A stretch of 64,000 nucleotides of DNA from Billgrantia azerbaijanica (lineage in GTDB: Bacteria; Pseudomonadota; Gammaproteobacteria; Pseudomonadales; Halomonadaceae): positions 124,001-188,000 of the forward strand of contig SBLD01000004.1 of the NCBI GenBank assembly GCA_004551485.1, in the 5' to 3' direction. Of the stretch, positions 17,150-27,339 are shown piece after piece (the stretch's first letter is position 1; the number at the start of each line of letters is the position of its first letter). A program made the position numbers and the translations under genes. A model generated the notes under the pieces. The model saw nothing but the letters and a program-made list of their open reading frames with translations. It was not told the origin of the DNA and did no database searches.

Positions 17150-17165
17150 TTGACGTTGACGTAAA
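17150..17165 (-). promoter_or_regulatory. LiuR-like operator / liu promoter
   Basis: TTGACGTTGACGTAAA on the plus strand (TTTACGTCAACGTCAA in the direction of liuA) fits the dyad recognised by MerR-family LiuR in proteobacterial branched-chain catabolic promoters. A possible -35 TTTACG and -10 TAGTCT with a 17-base spacer embrace it. No liuR gene is in the window. In the leader between this site and liuA, GACAAC repeats at 17064, 17046, 17034 and 17022. Confidence 0.55.
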
Positions 17166-17306
17166 GTGCAGCTCTGGACGGCTTCGACAAAGGTCGCAGA
17201 AAGCCTGGCACACGATACCGGATACGGAAACCGGGTCGGGCAGCGAGGGCAGTAGAAGGAGAGGGCAGGAGAAAGTGCAAGGTGGAAGTACGAGGAGACA
17301 GGGAAG

Positions 17307-17329
17307 GGCCGCCGGCGGGGCCGGCGGCC
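17307..17329 (-). terminator. Probable hairpin terminator downstream of sbtA
   Basis: A 10-bp perfect stem, GGCCGCCGGC / GGG / GCCGGCGGCC, lies just beyond the sbtA stop. There is no strong U run, so termination strength is uncertain. Confidence 0.5.
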
Positions 17330-17335
17330 AACCGA

Positions 17336-18277
17336 TCAGACGGCGAACCAGCCAATCAACTGATGGTACAGCGGAATGCCGAGGATGACATTGAGCGGGA
17401 AGGTGAGGCCGAGCGAGGCGAGCATCGCCAGGCCGATGTTGGCCTGGGGGATGGCGGTGCGCATGGCCGCAGGGGCGGCGATGTAGGAGGCGCTGGCGGC
17501 CAGTGCGGTCAGGATCAGCAGCGAGCCGGTGGGCAGCCCCAGGGCCAGGCCAACGGTCAGGCCGGCGAGCGACAGCACCAGCGGGGTGGCCAGGGCGAAG
17601 GCGAGCAGCCGCCAGTGGTGCCAGGGCATCGGGCGCAGGGTCTCGGCGGCGGTCAGGCCCATCTCCAGCAGGAAGATGGCCAGCACGGCGTGGAAGGCGC
17701 CGGTGAGCAGGTCGGTGACATTGGCGCCCTGGGCCGGGCCGTACATGGCGCCGATCACCACACCGCCGGCCAGCAGGATGACGCCGCGGTTGGTCAGCGT
17801 CTCGTGCCACAGCCCGCTCATGGCCTCGCGGGACTCGGCGCCCCGGTAGCGGCGGTAGAGTGCGATGGCCACCATGATCGCCGGCAGCTCCATCATCACC
17901 AGGTAGAGGGTGACCTCGGCGCCGATGGGCAGGCCGCGCCCCTCGGCGAAGGCCAGCGCCACGGCGAAGGTGCCGGCGCTCACCGAGCCGTAGTGGGCGG
18001 CGATGCTCGCGCTGTCGGCGGCGGAGAGCCGCACCAGGCGGCGCAGCACCGGCATCAGCGCCAGGGGAATCAGTCCGCCCAGCGCCGCCACGGCGGCGAG
18101 CTCCGGCACCAGCGACCAGTCCAGGTTGCCGTAGAGCGCCATGCCGCCCTTGAGGCCGATGGTCAGCATCAGCAGCAGGCTCAGGGTGTCGTAGGCGGCC
18201 TTGGGAATGGTCAGGTCGGATTTCACCAGTCCGGCCAGCAGGCCGAGCAGGAAGAACATCACCACGATATCGGGCAT
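17336..18277 (-). CDS. SbtA-type sodium-dependent bicarbonate transporter family permease
   Basis: 313 residues, almost entirely hydrophobic, with about ten predicted membrane segments and the duplicated 5+5 layout of the SbtA family. The family-typical segments GLKGGMALYGN, AAHYGSVSAGTFAVA and SASYIAAPAAMR are visible. In cyanobacteria SbtA imports bicarbonate with sodium; the substrate in heterotrophs is not proven. Divergently transcribed from a LysR-type gene 130 bases away, the usual arrangement for control by that regulator. Confidence 0.88.
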   Translation of the reverse strand: MPDIVVMFFLLGLLAGLVKSDLTIPKAAYDTLSLLLMLTIGLKGGMALYGNLDWSLVPELAAVAALGGLIPLALMPVLRRLVRLSAADSASIAAHYGSVSAGTFAVALAFAEGRGLPIGAEVTLYLVMMELPAIMVAIALYRRYRGAESREAMSGLWHETLTNRGVILLAGGVVIGAMYGPAQGANVTDLLTGAFHAVLAIFLLEMGLTAAETLRPMPWHHWRLLAFALATPLVLSLAGLTVGLALGLPTGSLLILTALAASASYIAAPAAMRTAIPQANIGLAMLASLGLTFPLNVILGIPLYHQLIGWFAV

Positions 18278-18341
18278 GGTTGGGGTCTCGTGTCAGGCAA
18301 GTGCATTGGAAAGGTGGTGCGGATTGTGCGGAGAGCGATGC

Positions 18342-18353
18342 ATTGATACCAAT
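18342..18353. promoter_or_regulatory. Dyad in the sbtA-lysR divergent promoter region
   Basis: ATTGATACCAAT is a perfect ATTG/CAAT dyad set in AT-rich sequence, with further T-N11-A arrangements around it. The position between two divergent starts fits a LysR-type operator; this is inference from position and symmetry. Confidence 0.35.
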
Positions 18354-18407
18354 AACATTCATGCCGTGATTGAATAGACGATCATCAATAACTGGGTGAG
18401 ATCACGC

Positions 18408-19370
18408 ATGAATATCCGTCACCTGACGTTCCGCCTGCTGCAGGTCTACGTGGCCGTGGTGCGCAGCGGCTCGGTGAGCGAGGCCGCTCGCCAGCTGCAC
18501 CTCACCCAGCCCACCGTCTCCCAGCAGCTCAAGCGCCTCGGCGAGGCGGTGGGCGAGCCGCTGCTGGCCAGTCGCCACGGCCGGCTGGTGCCCACCGAGG
18601 CGGGTAGCGAGCTCTACCGCGCCAGTCGTGAGGTGCTGGGGCGCTTCGACGATTTCGACGACTACCTCACGGCGCTGCGCGGCGGCGAGCGCGGGCGCTT
18701 CTCCATCGCCCTGGTCAACACCGCCCAGTACGTGCTGCCGCGCCTGCTCGGCCCCTTCAGCCAGGCCTATCCCTCCGTGGACGTCACCGTGCACATCGGC
18801 AACCGGCGCCAGATGCTGACCCGTTTCGAGCGCCAGGACGACGACCTCTACGTGTTCAGCCACCCGCCATCGCTGGCCCATGCCGTGGCCGGCCGTTTCC
18901 TGCGCAACCCGCTGGTGGCGGTGGCGCCGCGCGGCCACTCCCTGGCGGGGGGCGAGGCCGTGGCGATGAGCGCGCTGCTGGAGGAGCGCTTCCTGCTGCG
19001 CGAGCCGGGCTCGGCGACGCGCATGCTCTTCGAGAGCTGGCTGCAGGAGCAGGGGCTGTCGCTGGGGCCGACACTGCAGATGGCGAGCAACGAGGCGATT
19101 CGCGTCGGCGTGGCCTCGGGACTGGGGCTCACCGTGCTCTCCGAGCACGTGCTGCCGCCGGAGCATTCCGACCTGGTGATCCTGCCGGTGAAGGGGCTGC
19201 CCATCGAGAGCCACTGGCAGTTCATCGTGCGCCGCGACCGACGCCTGCCGCACGCGGCGCTGGGCTTCCTGCGCTTTGCCGAGGGGCATCTCGCCGAGTG
19301 CGTGGAGCCGCACTTCCTGTGCAACGAGATCGGCGGCCTGCTGACGCGGGTGGGGGAGGCGGCGCCCTGA
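18408..19370 (+). CDS. LysR-family transcriptional regulator
   Basis: 320 residues. The N-terminal winged HTH (MNIRHLTFRLLQVYVAV... then SEAARQLHLTQPTVSQQLKRL) is followed by a periplasmic-binding-like effector domain from about residue 90. Likely controls the divergent sbtA-type gene, as CbbR/CmpR-like regulators do for carbon-uptake genes (inference). ATG at 18408 is chosen; GGTGAG sits about 9 bases upstream. Confidence 0.9.
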   Translation: MNIRHLTFRLLQVYVAVVRSGSVSEAARQLHLTQPTVSQQLKRLGEAVGEPLLASRHGRLVPTEAGSELYRASREVLGRFDDFDDYLTALRGGERGRFSIALVNTAQYVLPRLLGPFSQAYPSVDVTVHIGNRRQMLTRFERQDDDLYVFSHPPSLAHAVAGRFLRNPLVAVAPRGHSLAGGEAVAMSALLEERFLLREPGSATRMLFESWLQEQGLSLGPTLQMASNEAIRVGVASGLGLTVLSEHVLPPEHSDLVILPVKGLPIESHWQFIVRRDRRLPHAALGFLRFAEGHLAECVEPHFLCNEIGGLLTRVGEAAP

Positions 19371-19387
19371 CCGGCGCCGCTCGTGGG

Positions 19388-20200
19388 TCATTTCGCGTTG
19401 GGGAAGAACAGCTGCTGGCCTTTCACCGTGAAGTCGGCGATGGCTTGCTGGCCCTCGTCGGAGAGCAGCCAGTCGTGCCATTGCTCGGCGAGGTCGTGTT
19501 TGAGGTGGGGGTGGCGCTCGGGGTCGATCCGCACGCTGCCGTACTGGTTGAACAGCGCCTCGTCGCCCTCGAACAGCAGCTCGAGGTTCTGGCGGTTGTC
19601 GAAGGCGACCCAGGTGGCGCGGTCGGCCATCACGTAGGCGTCCATACCGGCGGCGGTGTTGAGCGTGGGGCCCATGCCGCTGCCCAGTTCGCGGTACCAC
19701 TCGCCGCCGGGTGCCACGCCGGCCGCCTCCCACAGGTGCAGCTCGGCGCGGTGTGTGCCGCTGTCGTCGCCGCGCGAGGCGAAGGGCGCCTCGGCCTCGG
19801 CGATCCGCGAGAGCGCTTCCTCGACCGTTTCGGCGTCGCGGATGCCGGCCGGGTCGTCGCCGGGGCCGAGGATCACGAAGTCGTTGGCCATTACGTCGGC
19901 GCGCTCGGTGCCGTAGCCCTCGGCGACGAAGCGCTCCTCGCCGGCCGTGTCGTGCACCAGCAGGCTGTCGGCGTCGCCGCGCCGGGCGATCTCGAAGGCC
20001 TGGCCGGTGCCCACGGCCACCACGCGGACCTCGATGTCGCTGGCGTCGGTGAACTGCGGGATGATGGCGTCGAACAGCCCCGAGTTCTCGGTGGAGGTGG
20101 TGGAGGCAAGGGTGATGAAGCGCGCCTCGTCCTGGGCCGTGGCGCCGAGCGAGAGCCCCATCAGGCCGAGTGCGGCAAGCGCGAGTCCTGCTTTAGGCAT
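19388..20200 (-). CDS. tupA: Tungstate ABC transporter, substrate-binding protein
   Basis: 270 residues with a Sec signal peptide (MPKAGLALAALGLMGLSLGATAQ). The TupA-type anion site is visible as LASTTSTENSGLFDAI, followed by GTGQAFEIARRGDAD and FASRGDDSGTH. TTSTxNSGL separates TupA from molybdate ModA. The periplasmic protein delivers tungstate to TupBC. Last gene of the tupB-tupC-tupA operon, 67 bases after tupC. Its 3' end converges with the lysR gene, leaving 17 bases. Confidence 0.9.
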   Translation of the reverse strand: MPKAGLALAALGLMGLSLGATAQDEARFITLASTTSTENSGLFDAIIPQFTDASDIEVRVVAVGTGQAFEIARRGDADSLLVHDTAGEERFVAEGYGTERADVMANDFVILGPGDDPAGIRDAETVEEALSRIAEAEAPFASRGDDSGTHRAELHLWEAAGVAPGGEWYRELGSGMGPTLNTAAGMDAYVMADRATWVAFDNRQNLELLFEGDEALFNQYGSVRIDPERHPHLKHDLAEQWHDWLLSDEGQQAIADFTVKGQQLFFPNAK

Positions 20201-20267
20201 GCTGTCTTCCTTCTGTTGCACTGCGTCGGGGTTGATGAGTGCCGCCGAGGCGGCAGGGGCGGCCGGC

Positions 20268-20996
20268 CTACCAGACCAGCGCGCCCTCGAGAAAGGCCCG
20301 GGAGGTCGGCGACGCCGGCGCCGCGAAGAAGCGCTCGGCCGCGCTGTGTTCGACCAGCTGCCCCTCATGGAGCAGCACCACCTCGTCGGCCAGGCGACGC
20401 GCCTGGTTGAGGTCGTGGGTGGTCATCACGATGCGCGTGCCCAGGGCGTGGAAGTCGCGGACCGCCTCCTCTACGGCGCGCATCGAGGCCGGGTCGAGGG
20501 CGGCGGTGGGCTCGTCGAGGAACAGCACCTCGGGGTTGAGCAGCCAGGCCCGGGCCAGCGCCAGGCGCTGCTGCTCCCCGCCGGAGAGCACGCGGGCCGG
20601 GCGTTTTTCCAGGGGCGCCAGACCAAAGCGTGCCAGTGCCTCGCGCGCCAATGACTTGCGCGACCGCCAGGGGACGCCGTGGACGGCCAGGGCGTAGGTG
20701 AGGTTGTCCAGGGCCGAGCGCCGCAGCAGTACCGGGCGCTGGAAGACCATGGCCTGGCGCGGCGGCCTGCCGTGCCAGTGCACCCGGCCGGTGGAGGGTG
20801 CGAGCAGGCCGTGGGCGAGGCGCAGCAGCAGGCTCTTGCCGGCGCCGTTGGGGCCCATCACCAGGATGCGTTGGTAGCCGTCGAGCGTGAGGGTCAGCGG
20901 CTTCAGCAGCGTCTGGCCGCGGTGGACGACGCTCGCCGCCTCGAGGCTCAGCGCCGGAATCGTGGCGGCGGGCAGGGTACGCGGCATGTCGTTCAT
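20268..20996 (-). CDS. tupC: Tungstate ABC transporter, ATP-binding protein
   Basis: 242 residues. Walker A GPNGAGKS, signature LSGGEQQRLALARAW, Walker B VLFLDEPTAALD and switch His in TTHDLNQA are all present. The Q-loop is AMVFQRPVLLRRSA. ATG at 20996 overlaps the tupB stop (ATGA). It energises tungstate uptake through TupB. Confidence 0.92.
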   Translation of the reverse strand: MNDMPRTLPAATIPALSLEAASVVHRGQTLLKPLTLTLDGYQRILVMGPNGAGKSLLLRLAHGLLAPSTGRVHWHGRPPRQAMVFQRPVLLRRSALDNLTYALAVHGVPWRSRKSLAREALARFGLAPLEKRPARVLSGGEQQRLALARAWLLNPEVLFLDEPTAALDPASMRAVEEAVRDFHALGTRIVMTTHDLNQARRLADEVVLLHEGQLVEHSAAERFFAAPASPTSRAFLEGALVW

Positions 20997-21697
20997 CCCA
21001 GCCGCCTCCGCGCCGTCTCGCCCATCACGTAAGCGCCGGCATTGATCAGCGTGACCAGGCCGAGCAGCACGATGCCGAGCCCCAGTGCCAGCGGCAGGTT
21101 GCCCTTGCTGGTTTCGAGGACGATGGCGGTGGTCATCATCCGGGTGACGCCGTCGATGTTGCCGCCGACGATCATCACCGCGCCCACCTCGGCGCTGGCG
21201 CGGCCGAAGCCGGCCAGGACCACCGTCAGCAGCCCGAAGCGTGCATCCCACAGCAGGGTCGGCATCATGCGTCGTCGCGACAGGCCGAGCGACTGCAACT
21301 GCTCGCGGTACTCGCCGTGCAGCTCCTCCACCTGCTGGCGGGTCAGCGCCGCGATGATCGGCAGGATCAGGATCACCTGGGCCACCACCATGGCCGAGGG
21401 GGTGAACAACAGGCCGAACTCGCCCAGGGGGCCGGCGCGGGAGAGCAGCAGGTAGACGGTGAGGCCGGCCACCACCGGCGGCAGGCCCATGAAGGAATTG
21501 AGCACGACGATGATGGCGCTGCGCCCGGGGAAGCGCCACAACGCCAGGGCGGCGCCCAGCGGCAGGGCGAGCAGGGCGGCGATCAGCACCGCCGTGAGCG
21601 AGACGCGCAGGGAGAGGGCGACGATGCCCAGCAGGGTATCGTCCAGCCCGAGGATCAGGGCCAGGGCGGTGGAAAAGGCGTTGTCACTCACTGTCAT
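20993..21697 (-). CDS. tupB: Tungstate ABC transporter, permease
   Basis: 234 residues, about six membrane helices, with the EAA-like loop ...EYREQLQSLGLSRRRMMPTL and the TupB/ModB-type sequence FGRASAEVGAVMIVGGNI. ATG at 21697 (MTVSDNAFSTAL) is chosen; an in-frame GTG at 21703 adds two residues. First gene of the operon, divergent from the regulator gene that begins at 21831. Confidence 0.9.
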   Translation of the reverse strand: MTVSDNAFSTALALILGLDDTLLGIVALSLRVSLTAVLIAALLALPLGAALALWRFPGRSAIIVVLNSFMGLPPVVAGLTVYLLLSRAGPLGEFGLLFTPSAMVVAQVILILPIIAALTRQQVEELHGEYREQLQSLGLSRRRMMPTLLWDARFGLLTVVLAGFGRASAEVGAVMIVGGNIDGVTRMMTTAIVLETSKGNLPLALGLGIVLLGLVTLINAGAYVMGETARRRLG

Positions 21698-21830
21698 GGG
21701 CACCCGGTGTATGGTGGCGTTGTCGTTGTCATCCTGTGCTGATAGGCATCATGTGCAGAAAAAGCGTTGGCTGCACGCTATGCTGAAATCCATGCAGTCA
21801 TAGACAGGATAATGCGGAGCCGCCGGCGCC

Positions 21831-22724
21831 ATGACCGTATCCACGCCATATGCCTACCTGACCACGACGGAAGTGGCCGACTACCTGCGCCTCAAGGAAC
21901 GCAAGGTCTACGACCTGGTGCGCCAGGGGCAGATCCCCTGCACCAAGGTGACCGGCAAGCTGCTCTTTCCGCGCCACAGCATCGACCTGTGGCTGATGAA
22001 CCACCTGGAGGGGGACCAGCCGAGCCAGCGGCCGGTGCCCAAGGTGCTGGCCGGCAGCCAGGACCCGCTGCTCGAGTGGGCGGTGCGCGAGAGCGGGGCC
22101 GGCCTGGCGCTGCTCTGTCACGGCAGCGGCGACGGCGTGCAGCGCCTGCTGGGCGGGGAGGCGATGCTGGCTGGGCTGCACCTGCGGGACCCAGCAAGCG
22201 GCCGCTACAACGTGCCCGAGGCGCTGGGCCTGGCCGGCATGCGTGACCTGGTGATCGTGCACTGGGCGGTGCGCCGCCAGGGCTTGCTGCTGGCGCCGGG
22301 CAATCCCGCCGGGGTGGGGGCGCTTGGCGATCTCGCCGGCAGCGAGCTGGTGCTCGCCCATCGCCAGCCGGGGGCTGGGGCCGAGCGGCTGCTGCACCAC
22401 CTGCTGACGGCAGCGGGCGTGGCGCCGGAGGCGCTGAAGTCGGCCGCGCATCCGGCGCTCTCCGAGGATGACCTGGCGCTGGCGATCCGTCACGGCACGG
22501 CGGATGTCGGGCTCGGCGTCGAGGCCGCCGCGCGCCGTCACGGCCTGGCGTTCCTGCCCCTCCACCAGGAGCGTTTCGATCTCGCCATGCGTCGGCGCAG
22601 CTACTTCGAGCCGCCGATACAGCGGCTGCTGGCCTTCGCGCGCGAGGCGCGCTTCCGCGACCAGGCCGTGGCGCTGGGAGGCTATGACATCGGCGAACTC
22701 GGTAGCGTCACCTATAACGCCTGA
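21831..22724 (+). CDS. One-component regulator: excisionase-like HTH + molybdate/tungstate-binding-like domain
   Basis: 297 residues. Residues ~8-55 are a MerR/excisionase-type HTH (LTTTEVADYLRLKERKVYDLVRQGQIP...). The rest is a type II periplasmic-binding-like domain without a signal peptide (COG1910-like), as in regulators encoded beside tungstate and molybdate transporters. It probably senses the oxyanion in the cytosol and controls tupBCA, to which it is divergent (inference). It converges with acoR, leaving a 22-base gap. Confidence 0.82.
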   Translation: MTVSTPYAYLTTTEVADYLRLKERKVYDLVRQGQIPCTKVTGKLLFPRHSIDLWLMNHLEGDQPSQRPVPKVLAGSQDPLLEWAVRESGAGLALLCHGSGDGVQRLLGGEAMLAGLHLRDPASGRYNVPEALGLAGMRDLVIVHWAVRRQGLLLAPGNPAGVGALGDLAGSELVLAHRQPGAGAERLLHHLLTAAGVAPEALKSAAHPALSEDDLALAIRHGTADVGLGVEAAARRHGLAFLPLHQERFDLAMRRRSYFEPPIQRLLAFAREARFRDQAVALGGYDIGELGSVTYNA

Positions 22725-22746
22725 GCACGCCCGGCGGACGATGCGC

Positions 22747-24750
<2,004 letters not shown>

Positions 24751-24871
24751 TGGGAGACTCCTCCGCCGGTGACGCAACGACGTGCGATACCGGTCCGGGG
24801 ATGGTTTGTTGTTGTCTCTCAAGTTAAGCCTTGGTCATTCCCTCCCGAGATACGACCTTCGTCGGCCCCCC

Positions 24872-24920
24872 GTTACAGGTGTAAAGAGCGCTGTAACGCC
24901 CGCTGTGACGCCCCTGTCAC
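24872..24920. promoter_or_regulatory. Probable AcoR upstream activator sites
   Basis: Two dyads in the acoR-operon gap: GTTACAG-N12-CTGTAAC (24872-24897, perfect 7-bp arms) and GTGAC-N6-GTCAC (24905-24920). They lie about 115-160 bases upstream of the -24/-12 element, the usual distance for enhancer-binding-protein sites. Assignment to AcoR is by position. Confidence 0.6.
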
Positions 24921-25033
24921 GCCTTTCTGCAACAGCTGTCATGTCCCCAGCGCGCCGTGGGGTTCAGATGGCAGTTGCCCGATCTTCCTTTTTATCTTCT
25001 AGAACAATCTATTAGCTCCATTTTTCGGGATCT

Positions 25034-25048
25034 TGGCACGAAAGCTGC
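25034..25048 (+). promoter_or_regulatory. Sigma-54 (-24/-12) promoter of the acetoin operon
   Basis: TGGCACGAAAGCTGC has GG at 25035-25036 and GC at 25047-25048 with exactly ten bases between them. It stands about 98 bases before the first gene and downstream of paired dyads. The remainder of the 24751-25145 gap shows no gene. Confidence 0.82.
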
Positions 25049-25145
25049 CTTGGGGGTGGCGAGCGCGGATCGCGGTCGGCAGACAGGCCGCACCGACGCC
25101 GAGACGTCAACCCGACATTGACCCGATAACAACAAGGAGCATGCC

Positions 25146-25664
25146 ATGAAGCTGGATTCCCGGATGGCGGCCATCAGCCGTCGCCGCTTCCTTGCCCTAT
25201 CCGGCCGGGGCGCGCTGGTGGCTGGCGGCCTGGCCCTGAGTGCCGGCGCCTGGCTGCCGCGCTGGGCGCTGGCCGAGCCCGAGCTGGCAAGCCGCCTGCT
25301 GCGCCTGGGGCGCGACATCTATCCCCACGAGGCGATCGCCGATCGCTATTACCTCGAGCCCTTGACGCCACTGCTCGAAAAGCAGCGTGACCTCATCGCC
25401 GGTGGACTCGACGACCTGGACCGTCGCGCCCGCGCCGCCCATGGCCGTGACTACGCCGCCATCGAGAGCGGCGCCGAGCGCGAGGCGCTGCTGCGCGCGA
25501 TCCAGGACGGCGAGTTCTTCCAGACCGTGCGCAACACCCTGGTGGTGGGGCTCTACGACAACGAGGCGCTGTGGGAGCCGTACTTCGGCTACGAGGGCTC
25601 CTCCTGGGAGCAGGGCGGCTACCTGAACCGGGGCTACAACGACCTGGTGATCGACTGGCTGTGA
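25146..25664 (+). CDS. Tat-exported small subunit of a GMC-type dehydrogenase
   Basis: 172 residues. A twin-arginine signal (ISRRRFLALSG followed by a hydrophobic stretch to LAEPE) leads into a short domain resembling subunit 3 of gluconate 2-dehydrogenase (ending WEPYFGYEGSSW...LVIDWL). In gluconate and fructose dehydrogenases such a subunit exports the flavoprotein partner by hitchhiking. First gene after the sigma-54 promoter; AAGGAG is just upstream. No cytochrome c subunit follows, so the electron acceptor is unclear. Confidence 0.78.
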   Translation: MKLDSRMAAISRRRFLALSGRGALVAGGLALSAGAWLPRWALAEPELASRLLRLGRDIYPHEAIADRYYLEPLTPLLEKQRDLIAGGLDDLDRRARAAHGRDYAAIESGAEREALLRAIQDGEFFQTVRNTLVVGLYDNEALWEPYFGYEGSSWEQGGYLNRGYNDLVIDWL

Positions 25665-25744
25665 GCCGCACCGCCACGGCGTAAGGCAACGCGACAACGG
25701 ACGCAAGGCAACACAACAACAAGCGAGAGATGAGGAGAGACGCC

Positions 25745-27325
25745 ATGAGTACCCGATTCGACCATGACGACGACGGGGTGGTGGTGATCATCGGCTCCGG
25801 CGCGGGGGGCGGCACCCTGGCCCACGCCCTGGCCAGGAAGGGCATCAAGAGCGTGGTGCTGGAGGCCGGCAAGCGCTACGCCATGGAGGACATCGAGAAC
25901 GACGAGTGGGCGATGTTCCAGAAGATCTCGTGGCTCGACGAGCGGATCACCGCCGGCCCCCGTCAGATCACCGAGACCTTCCCCAACCTGCCGGCCTGGA
26001 TCGTCAAGGGCGTGGGCGGCAGCACCATCCACTGGGCGGGCGTGTCGCTGCGCTTCCAGCCCCACGAGTTCCGCCTGCACAGCGAGGTCGGCGACATCGC
26101 CGGCGCCAACCTGCTCGACTGGCCGATCGGCTACGAGGAACTCGAGCCCTACTACGTCCAGGCCGAGCGCCACATGGGGGTGACCGGCGAGGCCTCGGGC
26201 ATGCCGCTGCACGACTGGAACAACAACTTCAAGGTGCTGGCCGAGGGCGCCCGCCGCGTCGGCTACGAGAAGCTGCGCGCCGGTCCCATGGCGATCAACA
26301 CCCGGCCCTACGACGGCCGCTCGAAGTGCCTGCAGACGGGCTTCTGCATGCAGGGCTGCCGCTTCGGCGCCAAGTGGTCGACCATGTACACCGACATCCC
26401 GCGGGCCGAGGCCACGGGGTACTGCGAGGTGCGGCCCAACGCCATGGCGCTCACCATCGAGCACGACGCGCGCGGCCGGGTCAACGCCGTGGTCTACGCC
26501 GACGGCGAGGGCAACCGGCAGCGCCAGAAGGCGCGCGCCATCTGCGTGGCGGGCAACTCCATCGAGTCGCCGCGGCTGCTGCTCAACTCCCACTCCTCGC
26601 TGTTCCCGGACGGCCTGGCCAACTCCTCCGGCCAGGTGGGCCGCAACTACATGACCCACGCCACCGCCTGCGTGTTCGCCGAGATGCCGAAGCCGGTGAA
26701 CATGCACCGCGGCACCACCTTCGCCGGGATCATTTCCGACGAGGCGCGCCTCGACCGCTCCCGTGGCTTCGTCGGCGGCTACACCCTGGAGGTGATGTCG
26801 CTGGGCCTGCCGTTCTTCGCCAAGTTCATGGACCCGGCCAACGGCGGCTGGGGGCGCGACTACGCCGCCATCCTCGAGAAGTACGACCACCTCTCCGGGG
26901 TGTGGATCTGCGGCGAGGACCTGCCCATGGCGGAGAACGGCATCACCCTGCACGACACCCGTCGCGACCAGTACGGCCTGCCGGTGCCCATCGTCTACAA
27001 GGGCGACCACCCCAACGACGCCAAGCTGCGCCGTCACGGCCAGGCCCAGGCCACCAAGTGCTACGAGGCGGTGGGGGCGGTGCGCGTCTTCGACGTGCCG
27101 GACTTCCCCACCAGCCACAACGTGGGCACCAACCGCATGAGCGCGCGCCCCGAGGATGGCGTGGTGAACAAGTGGGGCCAGGCCCACGACATCGACAACC
27201 TGTTCGTCTCCGACGGCAGCCAGTTCACCACCAGCGGCGCCGAGAACCCCACCTTGACCATCGTCGCCCTGGCGCTGCGCCAGGCCGACCACATCGCCGG
27301 GCGCATGTCGCGCGGCGAACTCTGA
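25745..27325 (+). CDS. GMC-family FAD-dependent dehydrogenase, large subunit
   Basis: 526 residues. N-terminal FAD site VVIIGSGAGGGTLAHALA, the GVGGSTIHWAG segment, a Cys-containing insert (KCLQTGFCMQGCRFGAK) as in gluconate dehydrogenase large subunits, and the C-terminal catalytic pair SHNVGTNRM ... TTSGAENPTLT. There is no signal peptide of its own; it is presumably exported with the Tat subunit upstream. GAGGAGAG precedes the ATG at 25745. The context suggests oxidation of butanediol, acetoin or a related alcohol; the substrate is not shown by sequence. Confidence 0.85.
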   Translation: MSTRFDHDDDGVVVIIGSGAGGGTLAHALARKGIKSVVLEAGKRYAMEDIENDEWAMFQKISWLDERITAGPRQITETFPNLPAWIVKGVGGSTIHWAGVSLRFQPHEFRLHSEVGDIAGANLLDWPIGYEELEPYYVQAERHMGVTGEASGMPLHDWNNNFKVLAEGARRVGYEKLRAGPMAINTRPYDGRSKCLQTGFCMQGCRFGAKWSTMYTDIPRAEATGYCEVRPNAMALTIEHDARGRVNAVVYADGEGNRQRQKARAICVAGNSIESPRLLLNSHSSLFPDGLANSSGQVGRNYMTHATACVFAEMPKPVNMHRGTTFAGIISDEARLDRSRGFVGGYTLEVMSLGLPFFAKFMDPANGGWGRDYAAILEKYDHLSGVWICGEDLPMAENGITLHDTRRDQYGLPVPIVYKGDHPNDAKLRRHGQAQATKCYEAVGAVRVFDVPDFPTSHNVGTNRMSARPEDGVVNKWGQAHDIDNLFVSDGSQFTTSGAENPTLTIVALALRQADHIAGRMSRGEL

Positions 27326-27339
27326 CAGGAGCCAACCCC

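Noticed and set aside
25906-27339. Extension of the acoA frame through the GMC gene
   Set aside because: Out-of-frame reading of a clear GMC oxidoreductase; acoA begins at 27340 with its own ribosome site.
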